From contig PUQB01000147.1 in NCBI GenBank assembly GCA_003024785.1, forward strand, positions 221,501 to 285,500: a stretch of DNA of 64,000 nt, read 5' to 3'. Positions within the stretch are counted from its first letter, which is position 1. The number at the start of each line of letters is the position of its first letter. Positions 33,489 through 43,259 of the stretch are shown here, piece by piece. Below the pieces are notes generated by a model. The model saw only the letters and a program-made list of their open reading frames with translations, was not told where the DNA came from and ran no database searches. This stretch comes from Selaginella tamariscina (lineage: Eukaryota; Streptophyta; Lycopodiopsida; Selaginellales; Selaginellaceae). The position numbers were made by a program, and so were the translations under genes.

Positions 33489-34631
33489 CTAATAATATTC
33501 ACTGCAGAACCATCTGTAGACCTGTGCCAGCCCTTGGCGAAGGGGAATAGATTTGTTGAATCCGGCGTCGAGGTGTGAAGGGCGTGCAAACTCATCCTTC
33601 CTATACCTCCGTAGGTTTGGCACAATCTTCAAGTCCACGGTCTTATTCATAACTACACTCATCTCTTTCACAAGTTGCTCATGGTCATGTGCAGGATATC
33701 CCACCCCCACATCGATCACCCTCATCTTTGCTTTGCGTCTGTAGCTGAAGACACGCACCACAAATGCCGTAAAGTCATCCACGTGCACATATTCAAGCCG
33801 CACCTCCATTTGGCTGAACACAGCTACTGCTTGACCATTTTTTATCTTAACCATATCGTATAGGTATGGCATATCCACTCTGCCATAGTCTCCGTAGACA
33901 ATTGACAGCCGTAGCATAGTAACCTGGAGTTGAGAAGCCCTCGGTAACATGTGAAACAGTCGTCTGGCGGTCGTCTCTCCTGAGTACCTGGAAACGGCAA
34001 ATCCGAAATGCGGTGAGACCCAGATCAAACCATCTACTGCAAACTGAGCGCGGCTGCACAAATTAAACGTTTGCTGGATCAGGAGCCTGTTGAGTTCGGA
34101 GTTCTTCATGCCTTCCCGCTGCACCAAATGCACTACCATTCTGAAATCATGGTCCTTGAATAGCTGGACCATGGTGTCCGTCTCCAGAAGATCCGCCTCT
34201 ACTAACTGTACCTTATTATCTCTCTCTAAAATTGCACCTCTCCTCCTCTGCATTTCGAGCTCTCCCTCTTTCCCACCTTTAAAACTGTCCACTACCATGA
34301 CAGACCATCCTTTTGACACTAAACGCTGACAAAGATGAAAGCCCAGGAACCCTGCTCCTCCCACTACAAGTACGGAATCGTTATGCCGGCTCTTCCTTTT
34401 CTTCGGAGGGGGTGGGAAGACCATTGGCGGATTCTTTCCAGTGGTCGGTGGTGGCGCTTTCTTTGGCGGTGGCGGCGCTTCCTTTGGGGGAGCGGGTGGG
34501 GCCTCGGGCACCCTTGTGCTAAGAAACAACACCTCTGACAGATGAGAATGGCCAAAAAAAGATGTCAACACCACGTACGACACGCATATCCCCAACGCAA
34601 TGTTAGCTTCTACCAAAATTGAAGCTTTCAT
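33489..34631 (-). CDS. Extended SDR (NAD-dependent epimerase/dehydratase-like), copy B, intact
   Basis: Single-exon reading frame of 380 codons. A hydrophobic segment near the N-terminus (ANIALGICVSYVVLTSFFG, residues about 9-27) looks like a type II membrane anchor. It is followed by a proline-lysine-rich stem (residues about 42-78), a layout known from Golgi nucleotide-sugar enzymes (inference for this protein). The NAD(P)-binding loop GGAGFLG is at about 92-98, followed by VMVVDSFKGG, VVHLVQREG, RLSIVYGDYG, YVHVDDF and VIDVGVGYPAHDHEQL. The family's catalytic YxxxK motif is not kept: the matching segment reads YSGETTA, without Lys. Activity or mechanism may therefore differ. Start chosen as the first Met after a probable 5'UTR intron. 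Copies A (409-1400) and C (28361-28770) are damaged relatives. Substrate unknown. Confidence 0.85.
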   Translation of the reverse strand: MKASILVEANIALGICVSYVVLTSFFGHSHLSEVLFLSTRVPEAPPAPPKEAPPPPKKAPPPTTGKNPPMVFPPPPKKRKSRHNDSVLVVGGAGFLGFHLCQRLVSKGWSVMVVDSFKGGKEGELEMQRRRGAILERDNKVQLVEADLLETDTMVQLFKDHDFRMVVHLVQREGMKNSELNRLLIQQTFNLCSRAQFAVDGLIWVSPHFGFAVSRYSGETTARRLFHMLPRASQLQVTMLRLSIVYGDYGRVDMPYLYDMVKIKNGQAVAVFSQMEVRLEYVHVDDFTAFVVRVFSYRRKAKMRVIDVGVGYPAHDHEQLVKEMSVVMNKTVDLKIVPNLRRYRKDEFARPSHLDAGFNKSIPLRQGLAQVYRWFCSEYY

Positions 34632-34653
34632 TTCCCTCGCCTCTGTAACGAAC

Positions 34654-34742
34654 CTGTCGGAAAGCAGAGAACAACAGTCACAATGTTGGCATCAAATGTG
34701 CCGATTTTAACAAATATGAAAGATCTACATGCAAAAGGGTAC
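34654..34742 (-). other. Probable 5'UTR intron of SDR copy B
   Basis: On the minus strand the donor is CCAG/GTACCC at 34742 and the acceptor is TGCTTTCCGACAG ending at 34654, 22 bases upstream of the ATG. The length is 89 bp, with a T-rich 3' half. Predicted from signals only. Confidence 0.5.
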
Positions 34743-34836
34743 CTGGAAAATAAAGAATCGATGTGTGAACCGTATTCTATCGTTCGGGAGATCGATCACA
34801 ATCTGTGTTGCATTTCTTAAAACCCTTAAACTATAT

Positions 34837-34973
34837 TAGGGTTTAAAGGGTTAGGCTTAAACGCCTCAGTCTCTCCACGTGGCACGATCACAGATCGCCA
34901 GATCTTGAGTAATAGTTTTAGGGTTTAAAGGCTTAGGCTAGCCTCTCCACGTGGCACGATCACAAATCGCCAC
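34837..34973 (-). promoter_or_regulatory. Duplicated telo-box plus G-box module upstream of SDR copy B
   Basis: Two direct copies of a module: TTAGGGTTTAAAGG followed by CTCTCCACGTGGCACGATCA and ATCGCCA. G-boxes (CACGTG) lie at 34876-34881 and 34948-34953; telo-box-like AGGGTTTAAAGG precedes each. The module is 200-340 bases upstream of the ATG. G-boxes bind bZIP/bHLH factors and telo-boxes mark many growth-related plant promoters; the role here is inferred. Confidence 0.55.
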
Positions 34974-36079
34974 ATTGATTCCTAGAATATGCTTGAGTAA
35001 TTTAGGAAAAGTTAATCTTGAAATGTGTAATTCCGAAATAACTATGGTATTTAAACATTACTGAATAAGAAAATATTAGTTAGCAAATGCTAGATTCACA
35101 CCACCTTGATATTTTAATTTATAATAACTTAACATAAAAATTACTACTGTATATGGTTTTTTATTTATAAATTGTCTAATGTTAAAATGCCTGTTTCACA
35201 TTTTTCTTAATTTGATAAATATAATTCTACATTAATTATAACTTATATTTAGTAAAAGATTTATATTTTAATTTATTAGCAATCTCTTATTTATAAAAAG
35301 AAAGTAAATTAATAATTTGATGACATCAAACCAAGATATACTATTTAAAAATTATGTGATGTCGATGGATGAAAGAAAAGAAAATATATCTTTAGAATAT
35401 ACTAGGATATGCTAGTTTTCATAAAAAGTAAATCAAATGATTAAATAATTCGTTTAATTAATTATCTTCATATCGTTAGGAATATGCTGTAAAATACTTT
35501 TGATTGATATTTAAAGGAAGAACATTTTAAATAAATAAATAATATTTAAATATTTAAATAATCTTGTCATGAAGATTATTTATTAATTAGAATAAGTACA
35601 ATTTGTATAAATTATAAGTAAGTTAAGTAGTAAAACCTCGTTATTTATTTGAGTATTAATATATTTTAGTATTCTAAATTAGAGTCTTAAAAAAATAATT
35701 CCTAATCAAATACACGTTTAAATTTATTGAATTTAAAGTTTAATGTATAATTATAAAATTTAAAAACATTTAATCTCACAAATGTAAATATATATAATAC
35801 TATTATTTTTAAAATATTATTACTTTTAAGTTTTGATCAGTTTTACTAACATTTATTATCCAAAACCAAAACCTTCAGTTCCAGTTTGTTTAAATATTTT
35901 AGTAGGAAATATTTTACCCTTGTGTCAAAACTTATTGTGCTTTACTATTTTAAAATTTTATTTATGTAATTTAGAGCAATTAATGTTTTTATTATGAAAA
36001 CTAGCATATCAAGCATATATTTCATTCATGTAATTTAGAGCAATTAATCACATTAATCTACGCTTTATCCATTTATTAT

Positions 36080-37215
36080 TAAAATGGTTTATAAACATAT
36101 AAGTGTGAATGTGTGTGTGTGTGTTTCGTTCAACAAATAACATAGTTGCATAACATTAAAGTCAATATAAATCAAGTTTTATCTGTTTTTAATTATTAAT
36201 CACAACAAGGATTACTTTGACTTGAGTTTAAGAAAATAAACCAGCATTGACTACGAGTTGAACTCCCTGAAAACTGTTGACTCGATTTTGTTATTTCAAA
36301 ATTAAGCCGGCCTAATTATAACTCAAAGACCTTTTGAATGTATTGTACATGTGTAATTGATTTTTTAATTTATATATAATTATAAAATTTTAAAAAGAGA
36401 TTTCATATCTCACAAAGCAAAAGTAATATATATTATAATAAGAATATAATAGTGATTAGTATTAAATGTATATAGATAGATTTATATGAGTTTAAACAAA
36501 CTAAAATAAATTGATTAAATATACTATATTATATATAAATAACGTTGCTCTTAGGAATTTTAACTTGTGAAAATAAATTATTTTAATAAAGACTTTTAAT
36601 AAACATTTTCAAATCACATGTAAAAATTATGCAGAAACCCCCTAATTTTTTTTTCTCAAACCATATACATGAATAAATAGTTTGACACAATTAATAAACT
36701 ATTAGCACTTTATTATATTTTTTAGATTTTTAATAATATTTATTCATAGTTTTTGTTTAAAATTAATAATAGTTTCTTTACAATAAAACTTAAATAAACT
36801 AAAATATGAATGTTACATAACAACATAGTTTAATACATCAGTCTGGTAAAAACAAAATAAATACTGCATTCAGATGATTGGTACATGTATGTGTTTGTGT
36901 GTATGCTGTTGTTTTACATTCATACATACATATATTTTCATAGACTATATATATATATATAAAGTGTATGTGTGTGTATGCACATAGACTCTCTATAACT
37001 TCTATACATGTATGCTAAATAGAAGTTAACCCATTTAATTAAACATCGTCTCCAACTAAAAACTAAAGTTTCTCATCCACACGGAGAAATTAACATTATT
37101 AACAATTTGAAAGAAAAAAGAAATCAAGAAAATTAATATATGTTTGAGTATTTAACAAAGTATAAATATTATTATTAAGGTTTAACATCAAAATTCCAAG
37201 AACAAAGAATATTCT
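36080..37215 (-). repeat. Spacer block, inverted homologue of 1450-2600
   Basis: The reverse complement aligns with 1450-2600 in order; landmarks include CGTGTGGATGAGAAACTTTA, GTACCAATCATCTGAATGCA and ACTAATCACTATTA. Together with the SDR copies this shows that a segment carrying an SDR gene and its spacer was duplicated and then partly inverted. Confidence 0.8.
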
Positions 37216-37440
37216 ACAATTAATTGTACAAGCAACACACATCAAAACAATGAAAACAAATAGAAAGAAGCAATGTAATCTCTTGTAGAAGTGATTGGTA
37301 AGGTTTAAGATAGCATATACATTTTTTATTAACGTGTTTATATTTGGTTTCTTTTTTGCCTTAATTTTTTAATATATCATAGAATGCATTTATGTATAAA
37401 AGAATATATAAAATTCATTAATAAATCAAGAAGTAAAGCA

Positions 37441-37441
37441 G

Positions 37442-37474
<33 letters not shown>

Positions 37475-37676
37475 GAAACTAAATGTTTATGAATGCATAA
37501 AAATAATAGTACTTAAAAACTTATTACAAATTAAATTTTATAAGTTAATTAAATATTTAAACTTATCAAGAATGCATATCTATATACATTAAATATACAT
37601 GGAACTTAAATTTAAATCCATATGTATTTAAGCACATGCAGATTTATTTTGTTTATATATTTCAGTTTTCATAATT

Positions 37677-37716
<40 letters not shown>

Positions 37717-37717
37717 C
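37441..37717. repeat. TA and TG microsatellites
   Basis: A TA run at about 37441-37474 and a TA-then-TG compound run at about 37676-37717, with non-repetitive AT-rich DNA between. Confidence 0.9.
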
Positions 37718-38469
37718 GCATAAGTTTGAAATATAAAATGTAAATAGGCTTGTTTAAATTTCAAAAAGAATAATTTAATCTTAACCATTGAATCTCTAAG
37801 TACATTATTCTTGTGTTATTTTCATATACATCTTAAACGTTAATTTCTAAACTTCATACATAATTTTTCTTACCAAATTCATTAAACTTTTATGATTATT
37901 CATAGTTCTGGTACTCATATTGACTTTTGTAATTTCACTCTAAAGCAGAACATGTATCTAAATATTTACGAAATCTGATATCGTAAATTATTAAATGAAG
38001 AGAGTGTGGTGGCCCCTTCAAACAAATAGTCAACGGCTTTAATGAAATGTTATTATTATATTATATTTATCTTCCATTTATAATTCTTCATGTTTACTTC
38101 CTAGATGTCTTCTTGCAATATAAAGAAACCTATATTAAAAACAATAGCATTTACTGAATGATAATTTATTAAATATAAAAATGATATAACATGTTGCAAT
38201 ATGTTATGTTTTAAAGTTAAATACCATAATTTAAATTCTGTAGTATATACTTATATATAAAATTTCTTTTAAGATGATCTTATAACATAGTTTATGAAAA
38301 TCCATATAACATTCAGTGGCTGAAATTGTACGGCATTTACTGAGGTTTCGGCATTTGCAACAATAGGTTCCTCATAGAACTCTTCTACATCTCGAGATTC
38401 AAGTCTGGGCCTCTTAGAAACTTTGAGATGATAGCTATGAGACATGAAGTTACTCTTTGGACCATGTTA

Positions 38470-39167
38470 TTAAAGGCAAGGTGAACATTTGCAAATATTC
38501 ACCTCTTTTCTTTGTTTGCAAAAAACTGAAAAGGCTGCTCCCACTGTCACACAGAAGGTAAGCTTCACTATTTTAGGAGACATTGTAATCACTGCAAAGA
38601 ATAAGGAACCGGTTTCTATTCCTTCTCCTTCTGCGGACGCTCTTACTAGTGCAGCCGAGTCTAAGGGTATGTTTTCCAACTTGATTTTTGCTCTATTCTA
38701 ATGGTAGTCATGTTATTTCAGGTGGTGAAGAGAAGGAATTTGAGGACTCCTCCGAGGAGCAAGAACTTGAAAAGGCTGGTCCCAAAAAAACTAGAAAGGC
38801 TGCTTCCACTGTCACACAAAAGGTAAACTTCACTATTTTAGGAGGATATTGTAATCATGGTATGCTGCAGATTCCTGGTGACTTTGATGTGAAGTAGTTG
38901 AGCATGGAGAGCCTCAAGATGGTAGCTACATTGGTGATGGATGTTGACATTGCCAAAGTCAATCTCAGTGGTCTGAAATCTTTCTGCTCCTCTTACAACA
39001 AGACAATGGCACCTGGAACCTTTGTGTGCAAGGGTAATATGAACTTCAAGTCTACGCTACTCCATTTCTTCAAGGTTTTTTCCCAGCAATCTCTCTTTCA
39101 GGCTACAGATGCAGCGTGGAAGTCGAATACCTGGAACAAAGAAACCATTAGCTTGCCCAATTCATAA
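38470..39167 (+). pseudogene. Unrecognised gene remnant with a duplicated motif
   Basis: Not recognised. Three short neighbouring plus-strand frames look protein-like. A peptide with TEKAAPTVTQKVSFTILG (38530-38580) recurs as RKAASTVTQKVNFTILG (38795-38845), preceded by an acidic stretch (EEKEFEDSSEEQELEKAG). After a stop at 38895 the same frame continues with MESLKMVATLVMDVDIAKV and a Ser/Lys-rich end finishing at 39167. The DNA of the duplicated part, about 70 bp, is nearly identical. Each copy contains a GTAAG/GTAAA next to the repeat and a TTTTAG 15-20 bases later, too close together for a real intron. It is either the tail of a decayed gene or a small gene of unknown kind; the upstream part and start are not evident. 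Confidence 0.35.
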
Positions 39168-39280
39168 AGCCACATCTGTAACCTCGATAAAAACCACATC
39201 TGTATTTTAAAAATGCATACATGAAATAGACACATCAAAAAGCTATGTTTAAAAACCACAACAAAAAATGTTTCATTTAA

Positions 39281-39485
39281 TGTTAGGCACCACTACGTAC
39301 AAATTAGAGACCCTTACAAAACCACCCGACCTCCCCGAGCTGTCTCTAATCTTCACACGCTGCTCAAAAGGCTTCCCATATTAGGGTGCCCTTAATTCTC
39401 TTAGATCTAGGTATAGCTCTTTAGGAATATTTTAGCTTATACCTTTCTGGGGAATATTCTTTGATTCGTTATATAGGTCATAACA
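39281..39485 (-). repeat. 3' LTR of element E
   Basis: 205 bp; nearly identical to the LTR at 42676-42874 and to both LTRs of element F. It contains CTATATAACGAATC (TATA-like) near its minus-strand start. Confidence 0.9.
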
Positions 39486-39489
39486 ATCC

Positions 39490-42480
39490 TCCCCCCGTTA
39501 GCAAGTCCTTGTCCTCAAGGGCAGTATAACTTACTCAACTGGTCCTGTATCATTAGCCTTGTACATCCACAAAGAATCTACCCGGGACTCATTCCTTGTG
39601 AGTACTCTCTTTAACTGGCTAACATGAAACATTGGGTGCACCCTCACTCCTTCTGGCAGATATGTCACCTTATCAATATGCTCTAGAATCTCATAAGGAC
39701 CTGAGTACCTAGGAGACAACTTATCATTGTGTCCCTTCCGTAAGCCACAATAATGTTCCGCCTTACATGTGTGGCAAATACCACTCAGAGATATATAATC
39801 TCCCACCTGGAACTCTTGGAAGCTTCTGTGCTCATTAACAAACTTGATAGCTCGGCTCTGAGCTACTTGTAAGTTCTTCTTGCACAAACTTGAATGTTTC
39901 TAAGCTCAACACTCAGATCTTTAGCTTCCTTATCCATGTTGCCTTGAGCTTTCTTACTTGCTAAACCCAGCTCAAAAGCTGTCTTGGAATGCCGTCCAAA
40001 TAGCATAATATGGACTCATTCCAATGCCACTGTGTCCTTGACAAATGGTGACAAAGTCCATAGAGATACTGCCCCATTGCCTGCTGGAATAGGCAATGGT
40101 ACTAATAGCCCACTTGGTTTTTCCCTGGGCACCTTTACTTGCTGACACTTGTCACAAGTCCTGCAGTACTCTATGATATTAGCTTTCATATTCCTCCAAT
40201 AGAACCTTCTCTTCAACTCATATGTTTTCCTCCCCCCAAAATGACCAGCCTCGGGTGATCATGATGAAATATAGTACATGGTTGATCAAATGGTCCACAC
40301 GAGGAAGATACACACGGCCATTGTAGTACAAAACTCCATCCTAAAATGAGAATGGTGGCTCTAGCTGTCCTTTGAGCTCCTGCACCTCAGCATCTTGTGC
40401 TTGAGCATGTTGAACTACCTGGCTAAACTCACTGACCGTCTTGTTAATGCATTACATAAGCGTGTTTGGAATTCTCTAACCACTGTGGCTCTCCTAACGC
40501 GTGACAAAGCATATACCACCACGTTAGCCTTTCCCACGCAATGCTCAATAGGAAATTTGCCAAACTCCATGAGCTTAACCATCCAGCGAGCTTGCTGAGA
40601 GTTTAACTCTTTCTGTTTGAACAGATACACCAAAGTCTTGTGATCTGTAAACACTTTGAAACTTGCACCATAAAGATAGTGCCTCCAAACTCATAATGCA
40701 TTAACAATAGCCAGTAGTTCTTGCTCATACGTTGAGTATTGTTGCTCTGCAGGATTCAAGTACGACTCTTATAAGCAATAGGCCTTCCCTCTTGCATAAG
40801 TACAACTCCAATGGCCACTCCATTGCATCACATGATACCTCATAAGGCTTAGAGGGATCTGCAATACATAAAACTGGTGCACGTACCAAAGCTTGTTTCA
40901 AAGCTTGGAAACTGCTCTTCTCTGAAGCACTTCATGCAAAGGGAACGTCCTTCCTCAACAACCTAGTTAACGGAGAAGCTTTCTTGGCATAATCCTTGAC
41001 ATACCGCGGTAATAACCAGCCATGCCCAAGAAACTCCGTAACTCTTCTGTATTGTTAGGAACTGGCCATTGCTCCACCACTGCCACCTTCTGTGGATCAG
41101 TCTTCACTCCACTTGGCATCACAATGTGACCCAAATACTCCACTTTGCACTGAGCAAATGCACATTTGCTCTTCTTTGCATAGAGCTTGTTCTCCCTCAA
41201 CAACTGAAGAACTCTTCGCAAATGCTGCACATGCTCCTTCATATTCTTACTGTAAATAAGAATATCGTTGAGAAGATCTCCACAAGTCGTCAAATCGAGT
41301 GAATGTGACTGGGGCATTTGTTAAGCCGAATGGCATAACAGTGAACTCGAAATGCCCAACTATCTTGGTGAACACTCTGGCTCCACCGAGATGATCCATG
41401 ATAGTATCCACACATGGCATGGGCATCCTGTCCTTCACTGTTTGCTTGTTGAGAGCTCTGTAGTCTATGCACATCCTCATGGTGCCATTTTTCTTCCTGA
41501 CAAGCAATACTGGTGCACCAAATGGAGACTTGCTCAGTTGTATGAAGCCATATTCCAATAGCTCCATCACTTGTCTCTTAACCTCTTGCTCCTTAGCATG
41601 GCTCAGTCGGAATGGCTTACGGTAAATGGCTTTCGTACCCTATTCCAGCTCCACACCTCTTGCATGTGGTAGCCATGAGGTAGCTCAGGAGGGAAGACGT
41701 CAGCAAACTCCTCGCACAACAGCTTTGCTCAAGGTGACAGTAAAAGAACTTGTTTGGAGACTCAAGCTTTGTTCCAAACCAAATGTCTTTCACTTCACTA
41801 TACTCAAGCTTCATGTGCTTGGTGCTCCACTAGATCTTAGGATCCACACGCACTAGCTTCGCAAGAAAGAAAGTCTCCACCAATGGGTTTTGCCAACCTC
41901 TAGCTGTAACTCCTCCACACAAGCAATTTAGCTCTGTGTGACAACTAAGCCCTCAATCTCGTATTGAGGCACAGTCTTCGTTCAGCTCCACCAGCTGGGT
42001 TTTGCCAACCTACAGCTGTAACTCCTCCACACAAGCACTGTAGCTCTGTGTGATAACTGAGCCCTCAATCTCGTATTGAGGCTCTTTGTGCAGCTCCACC
42101 AGCTGGGTTTTGCCAACCTCAGCTGTAACTTCCACACAAGCACTGTAGCTCTGTGTGATAGCTGAGCCCTCAATCTCGTATTGAGGCTCTTCGCACTCCA
42201 CCAGCTGGGTTTTGCCAACCTCTAGCTGTAACTTCCCACACAAGCACTATAGCTCCGTGTGATAACTGAGCCTCAAATTTGTATTGAGGCACAGTCTTCG
42301 TGGGCAAGCTGCACTCCTCCACTAACTTTGTTAACACAAAGTTATTGCTACTCATGCTATCCACAAGGACTCGCACTAGATGCTCACCAAGTCGTCCCTC
42401 CACCACAATAGCACGTGTGTGTGACTCCTCCCGTGCCATGTAGTTTACCTATTGAGCAAGAACAAATAGAAATTTTCCTT
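39490..42480 (-). pseudogene. Gypsy pol of element E (protease, RT, RNase H, integrase lacking its core)
   Basis: Protease region near 42300-42440 has VLVDSMSS where active retropepsins have D-S/T-G; a tandem-repeat array follows it (41880-42300). RT runs 41600-41000: [14 protein letters not shown], then [20 protein letters not shown]. About 25 residues normally between FTKI and GHFEF, including a catalytic Asp, are missing, and the YxDD region is deleted. RNase H lies at 40950-40420 (tail HCVGKANVVVYALSR). The integrase zinc module is at 40216-40090 (YCRTCDKCQQVK). After SLWTLSPFVKD the frame jumps straight to the C-terminal part (FGRHSKTAFELG, then [17 protein letters not shown]), so the whole D,D,E core is absent. 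It cannot encode working RT or integrase and must depend on helpers. Confidence 0.8.
41880..42300 (-). repeat. Tandem array in the protease region of element E (4 units of about 105 bp)
   Basis: Units begin at about 41883, 41993, 42099 and 42201 with (A/G)GGTTTTGCCAACCT and encode a 35-36-residue repeat containing VGKTQLVEL, EPQYEIEGS and ITQSYSACVEELQL. Element F has six units at the same place. Confidence 0.9.
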
Positions 42481-42675
42481 GTGGTTTAGAGAAGTCTCCT
42501 TTGTGCTCCTCTCCACGCTCCATCTCTTTAAGCTTCTTAGGCATCTACTTGTCCTTGTCACCAATGAAACCCTTCCATGGACAATTTGCCTTTCAGTGTC
42601 CAACATCTCAACATAAGTGGTATTATCTTCTCCTTCCCACCAGGCACTCATCTCGAATCTTCCTCCGATACCAAT

Positions 42676-42874
42676 TGTTAGGCACCACTACGTACAAACT
42701 AGAGACCCTTCCGACCTCCCCCGAGCTGTCTCTAATCTTCACACGCTGCTCTCCAAAAGGCTTCCCATATTAGGGTGCCCTTAATTCTCTTAGATCTAGG
42801 TATAGCTCTTTAGGAATATTCTAGCTTATACCTTTCTGGGAAATATTCTTTGATTCGTTATACGGGTCATAACA
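42676..42874 (-). repeat. 5' LTR of element E
   Basis: 199 bp, bounded by TSD TTTAA on the outside and the tRNA-Met-type primer-binding site on the inside (minus strand). Confidence 0.9.
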
Positions 42875-43259
42875 TTTAACCAGTAGAAAGATCACTTACA
42901 AATAACTACAACATTGCCCACATGCAGCACCACTATAAACACCACCACATAAAGCCACAAAACTTTAGCAAGAATAATAGACTACAATAAAAAAAACATA
43001 TACGATAAGTGGCATTCAAATGTGTCAATTCGAATCAAGCACATTCTTTTCATATGTCTTTTCCGAATTTAACCACTTCTCACCACCTCAATAGGCTAAG
43101 GGTTCGATCCTAAAGTCTGCTCCTCCACAGTTCGTAGGCGAAGCTCCAAAATGTTAAAATTGCATCAAGTTTCGTTATTTTGTTAAAGAATGTTGGACCA
43201 TAATAGTCAAGTCATTTTAAGACAATCGTAAAAGAGGAAGTTGTTGAATCTGAAACGCT

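Larger units (their letters stand above)
34974..38340. other. AT-rich spacer with inverted homologue of 1.45-2.6 kb
   Basis: No gene recognised over 3.3 kb. The part 36080-37215 is the inverted homologue of 1450-2600. Microsatellites lie at 36950-36962, 37441-37474 and 37676-37717. Nothing else stands out. Confidence 0.6.
39281..42874 (-). mobile_element. Non-autonomous Ty3/gypsy derivative E, TSD TTTAA
   Basis: Complete element, minus orientation, 3594 bp. LTRs of about 200 bp lie at 39281-39485 and 42676-42874 (minus strand: TGTTATGACC...GTGGTGCCTAACA). The target-site duplication TTTAA is at 39276-39280 and 42875-42879. The primer-binding site next to the 5' LTR reads TTGGTATCGGAGG, close to initiator tRNA-Met; a purine tract GGGGGGAGGA lies next to the 3' LTR. 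The interior carries protease, RT, RNase H and a partial integrase, all damaged. Very similar to element F at 50228-54100. Confidence 0.9.

Noticed and set aside
38560-38580. GTAAGC...TTTTAG next to the duplicated motif as a mini-intron
   Set aside because: The distance of about 20 bases is far below the minimum for plant splicing.
41880-42300. Regularly spaced repeats that could suggest a CRISPR array
   Set aside because: The units are about 105 bp, adjacent, encode protein within a retrotransposon pol region and have no unique spacers; the context is eukaryotic.
43110-43125. GGGTTCGATCCTAAAG, which looks like a tRNA T-arm
   Set aside because: The T-stem bases do not pair and no upstream anticodon or acceptor stem fits.
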